This document shows, in pieces, positions 27,001-36,572 of a stretch of 64,000 nucleotides of DNA. The position numbers were made by a program, and so were the translations under genes. The stretch spans positions 3,162,001-3,226,000 of the forward strand of contig NZ_CP114286.1 of NCBI RefSeq assembly GCF_027111275.1. The letters run 5' to 3'. Numbering within the stretch: the stretch's first letter is position 1; each line of letters starts with the position of its first letter. This DNA is from Flavobacterium luteolum (lineage in GTDB: Bacteria; Bacteroidota; Bacteroidia; Flavobacteriales; Flavobacteriaceae). The notes beneath the pieces were generated by a model that worked only from the letters and a program-made list of their open reading frames with translations, made no database searches and had not been told where the DNA came from.

Positions 27001-28986
27001 ATGAGAATATTCATTTTTCTATATCTATTAGTTGTTCCAACTTTATTGTTTTCGCAAGAAAAAAAAACTGCTCCAAAAAATAATTTAGATATGAATACGG
27101 AATATTCGAGTATTAATGATTCCGTAAAAAAGAAAAAGCAAAAAATAGCTACAATAGATCAGTATAAAATTGTGACCTTAGAACACGATACCATTTATGC
27201 TGATACTTCACTTACTATTAAAAGTGCTTACAGACAGAATCATCTAAGAAAAGATCTTTTCGGACTTCAGGAGTTTTCTAATATTGGACAGCCATTAAAT
27301 ACACTTCAATATAGTTTGAATAGCTTTTCGCCTTATCCTGAAATTGGTTTTAAAGGAAAGCACTCTATTTATATGCAGGCAGATCAAATTAGATATTACT
27401 CTGTTGCAACACCTTTTACAGAGTTGTTTTTTAATACAACAATAAAAAAAGGACAAAATGTAGATTCTTTTATCACATTAAATGCTTCTAAAAATCTTAA
27501 TTTCTCTATTGCTTATAAAGGACTAAGATCGGAAGGGGATTATAATAACCAATTGGTTAGTGCTGGAAATTTAAGAATTACAACCAGTTATGCGACAACC
27601 GACAAGCGTTATGCGATAAACGCACATTTTACGAATCAGGATATAATGAATGAAGAAAATGGCGGTATTACAAACGATGCTGATTTTGAAGGTGATAATA
27701 AAGATTATAAAAATAGACAGCGATTACAGGTTTATTTGACTGATGCGGAATCCTTTTTAAAAGGAAGAAGATTGTTTTTTGATCACGCATTTAGAGTGAA
27801 CCCAACCGATGGAAGCAATAATTTATACATAACGCATCAGTTTAACTACGAATATAAAGATTATGAATATAAGCAGCCAACTGTAATCTCAACCATAACT
27901 GCAAACGACGGATCTACCACACGTATACAGCGATTTGGAGACTCTTATGCAGCTAGTAATATTAACGATCAGACAAAATATGAAAGGCTGTATAATAAGG
28001 TAGGAGCAGCTTATGAGAATTCGCTTTTAGGGAAATTTATATTTTTTATAGACGATTACAGATCCAATTATAAATACAACCGAATCATTGTTGATGCTGC
28101 AGGAAATGCGGTTCCAGATAATTTGTTTTTACAGTTTAATAATTTCGGTGCTCAGTATGAATATCAGAAAAACAAATGGAATGGTCGATTTTTATATTCA
28201 AGATCAATAACCAATGAATCGCTTTCAGATTTAGATGCTAAGTTGCGATATGATATGAGCGAAAAAATCAAATTTGATTTTAGATACCGCAACATCAATA
28301 AACTGCCAAACAACAATTATAATTTGTACCAAAGTAGCTGGGTTTCTTACAATTGGTCTAATAATTTTAAAAACGAAAAAATTAATTCGTTAAGCGCAGA
28401 GATTACAACGCCTTGGTTAACAGGGCAGGTTCAGTATACGGTTTTAAATGATCATTTGTATTTTACGGATATGGCCACAACTGCAGAAAAAGCGGCGAGT
28501 GAGCAGATTGTTAAGCCAATGCAGTACGGTAACGCGATTAACTATCTAGAAATAAAAGCAAGCAGAGAGTTTAAATTTGGACCTTTTGCACTAGATAATA
28601 CACTTTTGTATCAGAAAGTAGACCAGTCAGATTTAATTTTAAATGTGCCTGATTTTGTAACTAGAAATACATTCTATTATTCAAATCATTTCTTTAAAAA
28701 AGCATTGTTTATGCAAACAGGGCTTGTATTTAATTATATGACAAAATACTACGGAGATGATTATAACCCTGTAATTGCAGAATTTTTTATACAGCAGGAA
28801 AAGAAAATTGGAGGTTTTGCAACATTCGATTTCTTTGTAAATGCCAGAATACGTCAGACTCGTTTTTACTTAAAAGCGGAACATTTTAATGCTTTATTTT
28901 CACAAAGCAACTATTATGCAGCGCCTCATAATCCGTATCGTGATTTTGTGTTGCGTTTTGGTCTGGTTTGGAATTTCTTCCAATAA
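27001..28986 (+). CDS. Putative outer-membrane porin (PF14121-like)
   Basis: A 661-residue protein with a signal peptide (ending LLFSQ), a Lys-rich low-complexity linker and a long beta-barrel. The early block LRKDLFGLQEFSNIGQPLNTLQ and the alternating aromatic strands, ending VLRFGLVWNFFQ with a C-terminal aromatic, are typical of the putative porin family of Bacteroidota. It probably forms a general or unknown-substrate pore in the outer membrane. It has its own promoter element and stands 48 bp before the cysteine/cystathionine synthase gene. Confidence 0.8.
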   Translation: MRIFIFLYLLVVPTLLFSQEKKTAPKNNLDMNTEYSSINDSVKKKKQKIATIDQYKIVTLEHDTIYADTSLTIKSAYRQNHLRKDLFGLQEFSNIGQPLNTLQYSLNSFSPYPEIGFKGKHSIYMQADQIRYYSVATPFTELFFNTTIKKGQNVDSFITLNASKNLNFSIAYKGLRSEGDYNNQLVSAGNLRITTSYATTDKRYAINAHFTNQDIMNEENGGITNDADFEGDNKDYKNRQRLQVYLTDAESFLKGRRLFFDHAFRVNPTDGSNNLYITHQFNYEYKDYEYKQPTVISTITANDGSTTRIQRFGDSYAASNINDQTKYERLYNKVGAAYENSLLGKFIFFIDDYRSNYKYNRIIVDAAGNAVPDNLFLQFNNFGAQYEYQKNKWNGRFLYSRSITNESLSDLDAKLRYDMSEKIKFDFRYRNINKLPNNNYNLYQSSWVSYNWSNNFKNEKINSLSAEITTPWLTGQVQYTVLNDHLYFTDMATTAEKAASEQIVKPMQYGNAINYLEIKASREFKFGPFALDNTLLYQKVDQSDLILNVPDFVTRNTFYYSNHFFKKALFMQTGLVFNYMTKYYGDDYNPVIAEFFIQQEKKIGGFATFDFFVNARIRQTRFYLKAEHFNALFSQSNYYAAPHNPYRDFVLRFGLVWNFFQ

Positions 28987-29034
28987 AACTGGCTTGTTTT
29001 TTATTTAGAACCACTTAATAAAACTTAAATAAAA

Positions 29035-30396
29035 ATGGACTTTTCAAATAACATTTTAGAAACAATTGGTAATACGCCATTGGTAAAACTCAACAAAATT
29101 GTTGCTGAAATTGATGCGTTAGTATTGGCAAAAGTCGAAACCTTTAATCCTGGTAATTCTGTAAAAGACAGAATGGCGGTAAAAATGATTGAAGATGCAG
29201 AGGCAGATGGCCGACTTAAACCAGGAGGAACTATTATAGAAGGAACTTCTGGAAATACAGGAATGGGCCTTGCACTTGTTGCAATCGTAAAAGGATACAA
29301 ATTAATTTGTGTAATCTCAGACAAACAGTCAAAAGAGAAAATGGATATCCTTCGCGCTGTTGGTGCAAAAGTTGTTGTTTGCCCTACAGATGTTGAACCT
29401 ACAGATCCACGTTCTTATTATTCTGTTTCAAAACGTTTAGCAGAAGAAACACCAAATTCTTGGTATGTAAATCAGTACGATAACATGTCAAATTCGTTGG
29501 CGCATTACGAACAGACTGGACCTGAAATCTGGAAACAGACGGAAGGAAAAATTACACATTTTGTCGTAGGAGTTGGAACGGGAGGAACTATTTCTGGAGT
29601 TGGAAAATACTTGAAAGAGCAAAACCCAAATATCAAAATCTGGGGAATCGATACTTATGGTTCAGTTTTTAAAAAATACCATGAAACAGGAATCTTCGAT
29701 GAGAACGAAATCTACTCTTATATTACTGAAGGTATCGGAGAAGATATTTTGCCAAAAAATGTTGATTTTTCTTTAATTGATGGTTTTACAAAAGTTACCG
29801 ATAAAGATGCAGCTGTCTATACCAGAAAGATTGCCCTTGAAGAAGGTATTTTTGTTGGAAATTCGGCAGGAGCTTGTATAAAAGGCTTGTTACAGTTGAA
29901 AGAGCACTTTAAGCCAGAAGATGTTGTTGTGGTATTATTTCACGATTCTGGAAGTCGATATGTAGGTAAAATGTTCAACGATGACTGGATGCGCGAACGT
30001 GGATTTTTAGAAGAAAATATAACAAAAGCAGAAGACGTTATTAAAGATCATATCGATAAAGAACTAATTGTTGTACGTACAGAAGAATTGGTTTCTCATG
30101 CAATTGAGCGTATGCGTAAATATAAAATTTCGCAGATTCCGGTGGTAGATATCAATGGATTTGTGGGCTCTGTAGATGAAACTGATTTATTTAGAAGTTA
30201 TGTTGCTGATAAAAACGTTGCCGAAAAACCAATTAAAGAGGTAATGGGGAAACCTTTCCCAATCGTAAAATTAGGAACGCCAATCGAAGAAGTTTCAAAA
30301 CTTTTCAGCAAAGAAAATGATGCTGTTTTGGTCGATTTAGGAAACGGACACCATCACATTATTACTAAGTATGATATTATTGGCTCAATAAAATAA
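29035..30396 (+). CDS. PLP-dependent cystathionine beta-synthase/cysteine synthase with C-terminal CBS pair
   Basis: A 453-residue enzyme. The fold-type II PLP core (1-320) has the Schiff-base Lys44 in FNPGNSVKDRMA, the substrate loop EGTSGNTG and the phosphate-binding GTGGTISG. Residues about 335-450 are a tandem CBS-domain pair (IERMRKYKISQIPVVDINGFVG and VSKLFSKENDAVLVDLGNGHHHI). This layout is that of bacterial cystathionine beta-synthases, condensing serine and homocysteine, but O-acetylserine-dependent activity cannot be excluded from sequence. No N-terminal haem region is present. Confidence 0.85.
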   Translation: MDFSNNILETIGNTPLVKLNKIVAEIDALVLAKVETFNPGNSVKDRMAVKMIEDAEADGRLKPGGTIIEGTSGNTGMGLALVAIVKGYKLICVISDKQSKEKMDILRAVGAKVVVCPTDVEPTDPRSYYSVSKRLAEETPNSWYVNQYDNMSNSLAHYEQTGPEIWKQTEGKITHFVVGVGTGGTISGVGKYLKEQNPNIKIWGIDTYGSVFKKYHETGIFDENEIYSYITEGIGEDILPKNVDFSLIDGFTKVTDKDAAVYTRKIALEEGIFVGNSAGACIKGLLQLKEHFKPEDVVVVLFHDSGSRYVGKMFNDDWMRERGFLEENITKAEDVIKDHIDKELIVVRTEELVSHAIERMRKYKISQIPVVDINGFVGSVDETDLFRSYVADKNVAEKPIKEVMGKPFPIVKLGTPIEEVSKLFSKENDAVLVDLGNGHHHIITKYDIIGSIK

Positions 30397-30414
30397 GCCT
30401 TTATAAATAATTAT

Positions 30415-30455
30415 AATCCATAAATCTTATTGTAAAACAATTGGATTTATGGATT
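30415..30455 (+). terminator. Hairpin after the CBS-type enzyme gene
   Basis: Perfect 12-bp arms AATCCATAAATC and GATTTATGGATT around a 17-base loop containing a further TTGT/ACAA pairing; followed by TTTGTCTTTT. It lies 20 bp before the exonuclease gene. Confidence 0.6.
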
Positions 30456-30474
30456 TGTCTTTTAAAAATAGAAT

Positions 30475-30957
30475 ATGAATTTTACTGCTATTGATTTTGA
30501 AACTGCAACGGGATATCATCCATGCTCAGTTGGTATTGTTACAGTCGAAAACGGAATTATAGTTGACGAGTATGTAACTTTAATTAAACCTCCTAATAAT
30601 GTATATAATCCGTTTACAATTCGCGTTCACGGAATTTATCCTAAAGATACTGTTAATGCCAAATCGTTCTTTCAGATATATCCTGAGATAGAAAGAAGGC
30701 TTAAAAATAGAGTTGTGGTAGCGCATAATGAAAGCTTTGATCGTAATGTTTTAATGAAAACAATGCTGTTGCATGGTTTAAATTATGATGATTTGAATAT
30801 CGCTTCAAAATGGGAATGCACGGTGAAGATTTACAAAGCAAAAGGTATAAAACCAACCAAATTAAGTGATTGCTGTCGAGAAATGGATATTCAGCTCAAT
30901 CACCATGAAGCATTGTCAGATGCAAGAGCCTGTGCTAAATTGTATATGCTTCGTTAA
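30475..30957 (+). CDS. DnaQ-type 3'-5' exonuclease (DEDDh)
   Basis: A 160-residue single-domain exonuclease. The motifs are complete: ExoI AIDFETA (Asp and Glu), ExoII VVAHNESFDRNVL (Asp) and ExoIII NHHEALSDARA (His and Asp). It lacks polymerase or helicase fusions, so it is a stand-alone nuclease of the DNA polymerase III epsilon fold, probably acting in DNA or RNA trimming; the substrate is not determinable. Starts at ATG shortly after a hairpin. Confidence 0.88.
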   Translation: MNFTAIDFETATGYHPCSVGIVTVENGIIVDEYVTLIKPPNNVYNPFTIRVHGIYPKDTVNAKSFFQIYPEIERRLKNRVVVAHNESFDRNVLMKTMLLHGLNYDDLNIASKWECTVKIYKAKGIKPTKLSDCCREMDIQLNHHEALSDARACAKLYMLR

Positions 30958-31034
30958 AATAATTTTATTTTTCTTTGTAAGAATAATATTAAAATTTACT
31001 ATTTTAGATTTTGTAATTCATTATAAAATCTAAA

Positions 31035-32306
31035 ATGAAAGAAGACTTCCTTCATTATATATGGAGATTCAAGAAATTTGACAGCTTGAATTTAAAATCT
31101 GCTCAAGGTGAGCCAATTACTATTCTTAAAACTGGCGATTATTTAGAACTTGCTGGGCCAGACTTTTTTAATGCGAATATAGAAATCGGAAACCAAAAAT
31201 GGGCGGGTAATGTAGAGATCCATTTAAAATCTTCAGATTGGTATTTGCATAACCATGAAAAAGACCCGGCTTATAAAAATGTCATTCTTCATGTAGTATG
31301 GGAGAATGATACAGCTATTTTTAGAGAGAATAATACTGAGATTCCTGTTTTGGTTCTTAAAGATTATATCTCAAAGGAAATAATAGAAAATTATAATGCA
31401 TTGCTTTCTCCAAAAACATGGATTTCCTGTGAAAGGCAATTGAGAGAAATTGATGGATTTGTTTTTAAAAATTGGCAGGAAAGACTGTTTTTTGAGCGTT
31501 TGGAGCGCAAATCTACGTTTATTTATCAATTATTGGAAGAAACCAATCAGGATTGGGAAGCAGTCTTATTTTGCCTTCTAGCAAGGAATTTCGGTTTAAA
31601 TACCAATGGCAATTCCTTTCTGCAGATTTCAAAAGCAATTCCGTTTTCAGTAATAAGAAAAGAAAGTTTTGAAGCCGAAAATCTAGAAGCGCTGCTTTTT
31701 GGAACTTCAGGATTGTTAGAAGCAGAGAAAGAGGATGTTTATTATAAAGATTTACAATTTCGCTATTTCTATTTACGGCATAAATATCAAATAGAAAAGA
31801 CTTATACAGATCCTCTTCAGTTTTTTAAGCTCCGTCCAGATAATTTTCCAACAATAAGGCTTTCTCAATTAGCATCTTTATATTATAAACATCAAAATCT
31901 GTTTTCAAAAATAATTGATTTAAAATCTGTTGAAGAAGTATATCATCTATTGAGTGTTTCTGCAAGTTCTTATTGGCAGAATCATTATCAGTTTGACAAA
32001 GAAAGTCCAAAGAAATCCAAAATGCTTTCAAAATCATTTGTAGATTTATTGATTATCAATACTATAATTCCGCTTCAATTTGCTTATTCCAATATTAGAG
32101 GAGAATTAATAATCGAAGATTTGATTGATTTTATGAATGAAATGGCTTCTGAGAAAAATGCTATTATTGATAAGTTTAATTCGTTTGGAATAAAGCCTCA
32201 ATCAGCATTTGAAAGTCAGGGATTGCTAGAGCTTAAAAATGAATATTGTGATCATAAGGCATGTCTTAAGTGTGCCATCGGATTAGAGTTGCTTAAAAAT
32301 AATTAG
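31035..32306 (+). CDS. DUF2851 family protein
   Basis: A 423-residue cytoplasmic protein of the DUF2851 family, widespread in Bacteroidota and of unknown function. Characteristic stretches are MKEDFLHYIWRFKKFD at the N-terminus, GPDFFNANIEIGNQKWAGNVEIHLKSSDWYLH, a central helical part and a C-terminal CDHKACLKCAIG with three cysteines that could bind a metal. The first 110 residues look like a nuclease-type alpha-beta core (N-x-EIH-x-K-S-S-D-W), but this is inference. Confidence 0.82.
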   Translation: MKEDFLHYIWRFKKFDSLNLKSAQGEPITILKTGDYLELAGPDFFNANIEIGNQKWAGNVEIHLKSSDWYLHNHEKDPAYKNVILHVVWENDTAIFRENNTEIPVLVLKDYISKEIIENYNALLSPKTWISCERQLREIDGFVFKNWQERLFFERLERKSTFIYQLLEETNQDWEAVLFCLLARNFGLNTNGNSFLQISKAIPFSVIRKESFEAENLEALLFGTSGLLEAEKEDVYYKDLQFRYFYLRHKYQIEKTYTDPLQFFKLRPDNFPTIRLSQLASLYYKHQNLFSKIIDLKSVEEVYHLLSVSASSYWQNHYQFDKESPKKSKMLSKSFVDLLIINTIIPLQFAYSNIRGELIIEDLIDFMNEMASEKNAIIDKFNSFGIKPQSAFESQGLLELKNEYCDHKACLKCAIGLELLKNN

Positions 32307-32322
32307 ATAATTTGTACCTTTG
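32289..32322 (+). promoter_or_regulatory. Promoter of the PspC-like gene
   Basis: TTG (32289-32291), 23-bp spacer, then TACCTTTG (32315-32322), matching the Bacteroidota TTG/TAnnTTTG pattern. It overlaps the end of the DUF2851 gene. Confidence 0.6.
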
Positions 32323-32378
32323 TAATCCTGAGCAATCGGGAATCTAAAAATCTAAAGACTTAAATCTAAAATATAGAG

Positions 32379-32606
32379 ATGTCAGCAATTTTAAAACTTA
32401 AATTTTTTTTTGAAAAATATGGTTTCCATGTTTCTTCAAGACTAGCAGATAAACTCGGAATGCGTGTTACAAGTGTTCGTTTGTTTTTCATATATATATC
32501 GTTTGTTACCGCTGGTTTAGGATTTGGAGTCTACTTGACTCTCGCTTTCTGGATTCGCCTAAAAGATTTAATTCGATCAAAAAGAACATCAGTATTTGAT
32601 TTATAA
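32379..32606 (+). CDS. Small PspC-domain membrane protein
   Basis: A 75-residue protein. The PspC-like core LADKLGMRVTSVRLFFIYISFVTAGLGFGVYLTLAFWI has one long hydrophobic helix (about residues 35-60) behind a basic amphipathic segment. PspC-type proteins are linked to envelope-stress sensing, but the other psp genes are absent here. It ends at a strong bidirectional terminator. Confidence 0.75.
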   Translation: MSAILKLKFFFEKYGFHVSSRLADKLGMRVTSVRLFFIYISFVTAGLGFGVYLTLAFWIRLKDLIRSKRTSVFDL

Positions 32607-32640
32607 AAAAAGCTCCAAATTTTAATTTGGAGCTTTTTTT
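32605..32640. terminator. Bidirectional terminator, PspC-like gene / permease
   Basis: AAAAAAAGCTCCAAAT pairs with ATTTGGAGCTTTTTTT around TTTA, perfect over 16 bp, between convergent genes. Confidence 0.92.
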
Positions 32641-32655
32641 ATAAAGTTGTATTTA

Positions 32656-34122
32656 TTATTCTTCAGAAGGATTGTTAAGTTTAGATCTTTTCTTGCTGTA
32701 TCCAAAGTATACAATTATACCAATAATAAGCCATCCAAAAGATAATAACTGTGCATCTTTGCTTAAATTAAAAATTAAATAAGAATTGATTGCAATTCCT
32801 AATACCGCAATAACTGGTAAAGCAGGAACTTTAAATGTTCTGGTTAATCCTGGTTGTTTTACTCTTAAAATCCACACGGCAATACAAACCATTGTAAAGG
32901 CAAACAAAGTACCAAAACTTGTCATGTCAGCCAATTTGTTGATTGGTGTAAAAGCGGCAACAGTTGCGATAATAATTCCAAGAATCATTAAGTTTGTTTT
33001 TGGAGTTCCAGAAATAGGGTTTACTTTAGAGAACACAGATGGAATTAACCCGTCTTTAGACATTCCAAGAAAAATTCTAGATTGTCCCATAATCATTACC
33101 ATTAATACTGAAACCAAACCAATAGTTGCGGCAACAGTAATAATAGAGCCAGCCCAGCCTTGTCCTGCAATATCAAATGCATAAGCAACAGGAGCTTTGA
33201 TAGCTTCAGGATATTTTCCTAGTGGATTAAAGTCTTGGTAATTCATCATTCCAGTTAATACTAAAGAAACAAGAATATATAAAGTAGTACAAATTAATAA
33301 AGAAGCAATAATTGCAAAAGGAACATCTTTTTTAGGATTAATAGCTTCACCTGCTTGTGTAGAAACGGCATCGAAACCAACATAAGCAAAGAAAATAGCA
33401 GCAGCTCCAGAAATAATTCCTCCAATTCCGTAAGCATTGTGAGTAGTTTCTTTTTCAATGATCTGAGTTGCTTCAGGAATAAACGGACTCCAGTTTGCTG
33501 TATTAATAAAGAAAAGACCAGCAATAATTACAAAGATTACTGCAGATACTTTAAGAATAACAATCGCGTTATTTGCTTTAGCAGCGCTTTTCGTTCCTTT
33601 AATAAGCAGTGAAATAACTAAAAGAACGATCAAGAAAGCTGGAAGATTCATAGAAAAACCTTCTCCTGTGTAGCTTGCAGGATCTGTAGTTAACCAATCA
33701 GGAAGGTGAATGTGAAATATTTTGAGCAATTTATTAAAATATCCGGACCAGGAAACCGCTACAGTCATCGATCCCATTGCATACTCGAGAATTAGTCCCC
33801 ATCCGATTATCCAAGCAAAAACTTCTCCAATTGTACCGTAAGCATAGGCATAAGCAGATCCCTCGACAGGTAAAATAGAAGCAAATTCAGAATAGCAAAG
33901 AGCCGCAAAAACACAAGCAATACCTGCTATGATAAACGAAATAGCTAATGCTGGTCCTGCATGATAATAAGCCCCAGTACCTGTAAGTACAAAAATTCCC
34001 CCACCGATAATGGCACCAACACCAATGGCAGTAAGACTCCATTTTCCTAGGACTCTCTTTAAATCACTTTTTTTCATATCGGCCTCAAAGGCAGATATAG
34101 GTTTTACTCTCCAAATTGACAT
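32656..34122 (-). CDS. APC-family amino-acid permease (cationic amino acid transporter type)
   Basis: A 488-residue inner-membrane transporter with about 12-13 helices. The first helix has the APC consensus GVGAIIGGGIFVLTG with the unwound glycine segment, and AYAYAYGTIGEVFAWIIGWGLILEYAMG and FFAYVGFDAVSTQAGEAINPKKDVPFAI are hallmarks of the CAT/YfnA branch. A role in uptake of an amino acid is likely; the substrate is not predictable. Monocistronic, with its own promoter element. Confidence 0.88.
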   Translation of the reverse strand: MSIWRVKPISAFEADMKKSDLKRVLGKWSLTAIGVGAIIGGGIFVLTGTGAYYHAGPALAISFIIAGIACVFAALCYSEFASILPVEGSAYAYAYGTIGEVFAWIIGWGLILEYAMGSMTVAVSWSGYFNKLLKIFHIHLPDWLTTDPASYTGEGFSMNLPAFLIVLLVISLLIKGTKSAAKANNAIVILKVSAVIFVIIAGLFFINTANWSPFIPEATQIIEKETTHNAYGIGGIISGAAAIFFAYVGFDAVSTQAGEAINPKKDVPFAIIASLLICTTLYILVSLVLTGMMNYQDFNPLGKYPEAIKAPVAYAFDIAGQGWAGSIITVAATIGLVSVLMVMIMGQSRIFLGMSKDGLIPSVFSKVNPISGTPKTNLMILGIIIATVAAFTPINKLADMTSFGTLFAFTMVCIAVWILRVKQPGLTRTFKVPALPVIAVLGIAINSYLIFNLSKDAQLLSFGWLIIGIIVYFGYSKKRSKLNNPSEE

Positions 34123-34154
34123 ATTATTTTATTGGTTTATTTGTTATTAAGTGC

Positions 34155-34162
34155 CAAATGTA
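34155..34162 (-). promoter_or_regulatory. -7 promoter element TACATTTG of the permease gene
   Basis: On the minus strand the sequence is TACATTTG, 33 bp before the start; a TTG lies 23 bp further upstream on that strand. Confidence 0.6.
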
Positions 34163-34385
34163 TTGTTTTTTGCAAAAAATAAAAACAATTATCATCTTTT
34201 AAGTTATAAAATCTTTGATTTTTTTACAGTAGTCGTAAGAAACTTTCTCTAAGTATTGATATTCATTAAATTAATTGGTGTTTTATAAGAGATTCGATAA
34301 TTTTTTAAAAACTACTTTTCTTACTTATTTTCTTGATAAATTTGAAAGATTTTTCTTAGTTTATTTTTTAAAGGCACTTTTTGCG

Positions 34386-35273
34386 ATGAATTTTAAGTTT
34401 TTAAATAGTTATTTTCATTTTACAAAACAGCAACGGATAGGCATTTTTATGCTCTTCATTATAATGATAGGTTTGCAGTTGTTTTATTTTTTATCTGATT
34501 TTAATATTTCTGAAACTAAAAGCAATGAAAAAGAAAAATGGCTTGCTTTACAATCAGAGATTGATCAGGAGAAATTAACGAATAATAATGTGAAGCCAAT
34601 TAATTATCTTATTAATCCTAATTTTATTTCTGATTATAAAGGATACAAACTCGGAATGTCGGTTGAAGAAATTGATCGCCTAATGGCTTTTCGTAAAGAA
34701 AATAAATATGTAAACTCAGCAGAGGAATTTCAGAAAGTTACAGGGGTTTCAGATTCATTGCTAAATAAAATTTCTCCTCTATTTAAATTTCCAGATTGGG
34801 TACAGCATCCAAATAATTTCAAAAAAGAGAAACGGGAATTTGTTGAAAGAACCTTTCCAAAGAAAGAAAAGCTTGAAATATTGGATATTAATCTGGCAAC
34901 ACAAGAAGATTTGATGAAAATCTACGGAATAGGAGAAGGGTTGTCGTCTAGAATCTTAAAGCAGAAAGAAATCATAGGGGCTTTTGTGTCAATGGAGCAG
35001 ATGAAAGAGATTTGGGGACTTTCGCCAGAAGTTATAAATGAATTAAACAGTCATTTTAAAGCTGTGATTCCTTCGACCTTGAAGAAAATAAACGTAAATG
35101 AGGCGTCATTAAAGGAGCTGGCTCAGTTTTCATACTTTAGGTATGGTCTTGCAAAACAAATAGTGACTTACCGAAGTATGAATGGGGATTTTAAAAATAT
35201 TGAGGATTTAGCAAAAATTAAAGATTTTCCTGTTGAAAAAGCAAAAATAATTAGTTTATATTTGGAGTTCTAA
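34386..35273 (+). CDS. Membrane-anchored helix-hairpin-helix protein (ComEA-like repeats)
   Basis: A 296-residue protein starting at the ATG of MNFKFLNSYF; an in-frame TTG 37 codons earlier gives a poor extension. One membrane helix (about 18-37) is followed by three ComEA-type helix-hairpin-helix repeats, near 80-140, 165-225 (LDINLATQEDLMKIYGIGEGLSSRIL) and 235-296 (INVNEASLKELAQFSYFRYGLAKQIVTYR). Such domains bind double-stranded DNA without sequence preference. Its topology suggests the domains lie outside the inner membrane, so DNA uptake or envelope DNA handling is possible; no other competence gene is nearby. Confidence 0.8.
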   Translation: MNFKFLNSYFHFTKQQRIGIFMLFIIMIGLQLFYFLSDFNISETKSNEKEKWLALQSEIDQEKLTNNNVKPINYLINPNFISDYKGYKLGMSVEEIDRLMAFRKENKYVNSAEEFQKVTGVSDSLLNKISPLFKFPDWVQHPNNFKKEKREFVERTFPKKEKLEILDINLATQEDLMKIYGIGEGLSSRILKQKEIIGAFVSMEQMKEIWGLSPEVINELNSHFKAVIPSTLKKINVNEASLKELAQFSYFRYGLAKQIVTYRSMNGDFKNIEDLAKIKDFPVEKAKIISLYLEF

Positions 35274-35288
35274 AAAAGAAACTAACTC

Positions 35289-36428
35289 ATGAACTTTGAT
35301 TACAACGAAACACAACTAATGATTACACAGTCTATAAAAGACTTTGCAGAAAAGAATATTAGACCTTATATAATGGAATGGGATGAAGCGCAAATTTTTC
35401 CAATTAAGTTATTTAAACAACTTGGCGAGATGGGCTTCATGGGAGTTTTGGTTCCAGAGGAATATGGCGGTTCGGGTTTAGGTTATCATGAATATGTTAC
35501 AATAATCGAAGAAATTTCTAAAGTGGATCCGTCAATAGGATTGTCGGTTGCGGCGCATAACTCTTTATGCACCAATCATATCTTAACTTTTGGAAATGAA
35601 GAACAAAAGAAAAAATGGCTTCCGAAACTGGCTACAGCCGAACATATAGGAGCGTGGGGTCTAACCGAACACAATACAGGTTCTGATGCAGGAGGAATGA
35701 ATACAACTGCGGTTAAAGATGGTGATCATTGGATTGTAAATGGAGCAAAAAACTTTATTACGCATGGTATATCTGGAGATATCGCTGTTGTAATAGTTCG
35801 TACTGGTGAAAAAGGTGATTCTAAAGGAATGACAGCTTTTGTATTTGAAAAAGGTATGAAAGGGTTTTCGTCTGGTAAGAAAGAAAATAAATTAGGAATG
35901 AGAGCAAGTGAAACTGCTGAGTTGGTTTTTGATAATTGCCGTGTTCCAGATGAAAATAGATTAGGAGAAGTAGGAGAGGGTTTTGTTCAGGCTATGAAAA
36001 TTCTTGATGGAGGAAGAATCTCTATTGGAGCCCTGTCTTTAGGAATCGCAAAAGGAGCCTATGAAGCAGCGTTGCAATATTCAAAAGAAAGATATCAGTT
36101 TGGACAGCCTATTAGTAATTTTCAGGGTATCTCTTTTAAATTGGCTGATATGGCAACAGAGATTGAGGCTTCGGAATTATTGCTTCATAAAGCTGCGTTT
36201 TTAAAACAACAGCATAAACAAGTAACAACAGCTGGTGCAATGGCTAAAATGTATGCTTCTGAAGCATGTGTTAAAATTGCAAATGATGCGGTTCAGATTC
36301 ATGGAGGTTATGGTTACACCAAAGATTTTCCGGTAGAAAAGTTCTACAGAGACTCTAAATTATGTACTATAGGAGAAGGAACAACTGAAATTCAAAAATT
36401 GGTTATTTCAAGGAATCTGTTGAAATAA
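35289..36428 (+). CDS. Acyl-CoA dehydrogenase
   Basis: A 379-residue FAD enzyme of the short/medium-chain acyl-CoA or branched-chain type, introducing the alpha-beta double bond in acyl-CoA. Family marks are [16 protein letters not shown] (flavin and substrate contact), the [13 protein letters not shown] segment and the C-terminal [34 protein letters not shown] with the catalytic glutamate in the IGEGT loop. Lies 15 bp after the HhH gene. The exact chain-length preference is not predictable. Confidence 0.92.
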   Translation: MNFDYNETQLMITQSIKDFAEKNIRPYIMEWDEAQIFPIKLFKQLGEMGFMGVLVPEEYGGSGLGYHEYVTIIEEISKVDPSIGLSVAAHNSLCTNHILTFGNEEQKKKWLPKLATAEHIGAWGLTEHNTGSDAGGMNTTAVKDGDHWIVNGAKNFITHGISGDIAVVIVRTGEKGDSKGMTAFVFEKGMKGFSSGKKENKLGMRASETAELVFDNCRVPDENRLGEVGEGFVQAMKILDGGRISIGALSLGIAKGAYEAALQYSKERYQFGQPISNFQGISFKLADMATEIEASELLLHKAAFLKQQHKQVTTAGAMAKMYASEACVKIANDAVQIHGGYGYTKDFPVEKFYRDSKLCTIGEGTTEIQKLVISRNLLK

Positions 36429-36535
36429 CAGCGTTTAAAAGGTAAATGCAGTGCATGAGGAATGATTTTTTCTGGTTTTAAGCCGTAAATGAAAAATAAT
36501 TCAAAATTTATAACTCATAATTAATAATTAATACA

Positions 36536-36543
36536 TACATTTG
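36536..36543 (+). promoter_or_regulatory. -7 promoter element TACATTTG of rpsU
   Basis: Exact TAnnTTTG match 29 bp before the rpsU start, giving a short leader that contains the Shine-Dalgarno. Confidence 0.6.
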
Positions 36544-36556
36544 CAGCCTTAACGAG

Positions 36557-36564
36557 AGGAGGTG
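36557..36564 (+). promoter_or_regulatory. Strong Shine-Dalgarno AGGAGGTG of rpsU
   Basis: AGGAGGTG is fully complementary to the canonical 16S rRNA 3' end, eight bases before the ATG at 36573. Genes elsewhere in this window largely lack such sites, as expected in Bacteroidota, where the anti-SD is hidden in the ribosome. In Flavobacterium johnsoniae the rpsU SD is reported to serve bS21 autoregulation. Confidence 0.85.
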
Positions 36565-36572
36565 TCTATATT

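Noticed and set aside
34275..34385. N-terminal extension of the HhH protein
   Set aside because: TTG start and a Phe-rich, non-conserved extension; the ATG at 34386 gives a basic N-terminus and a clean membrane helix.
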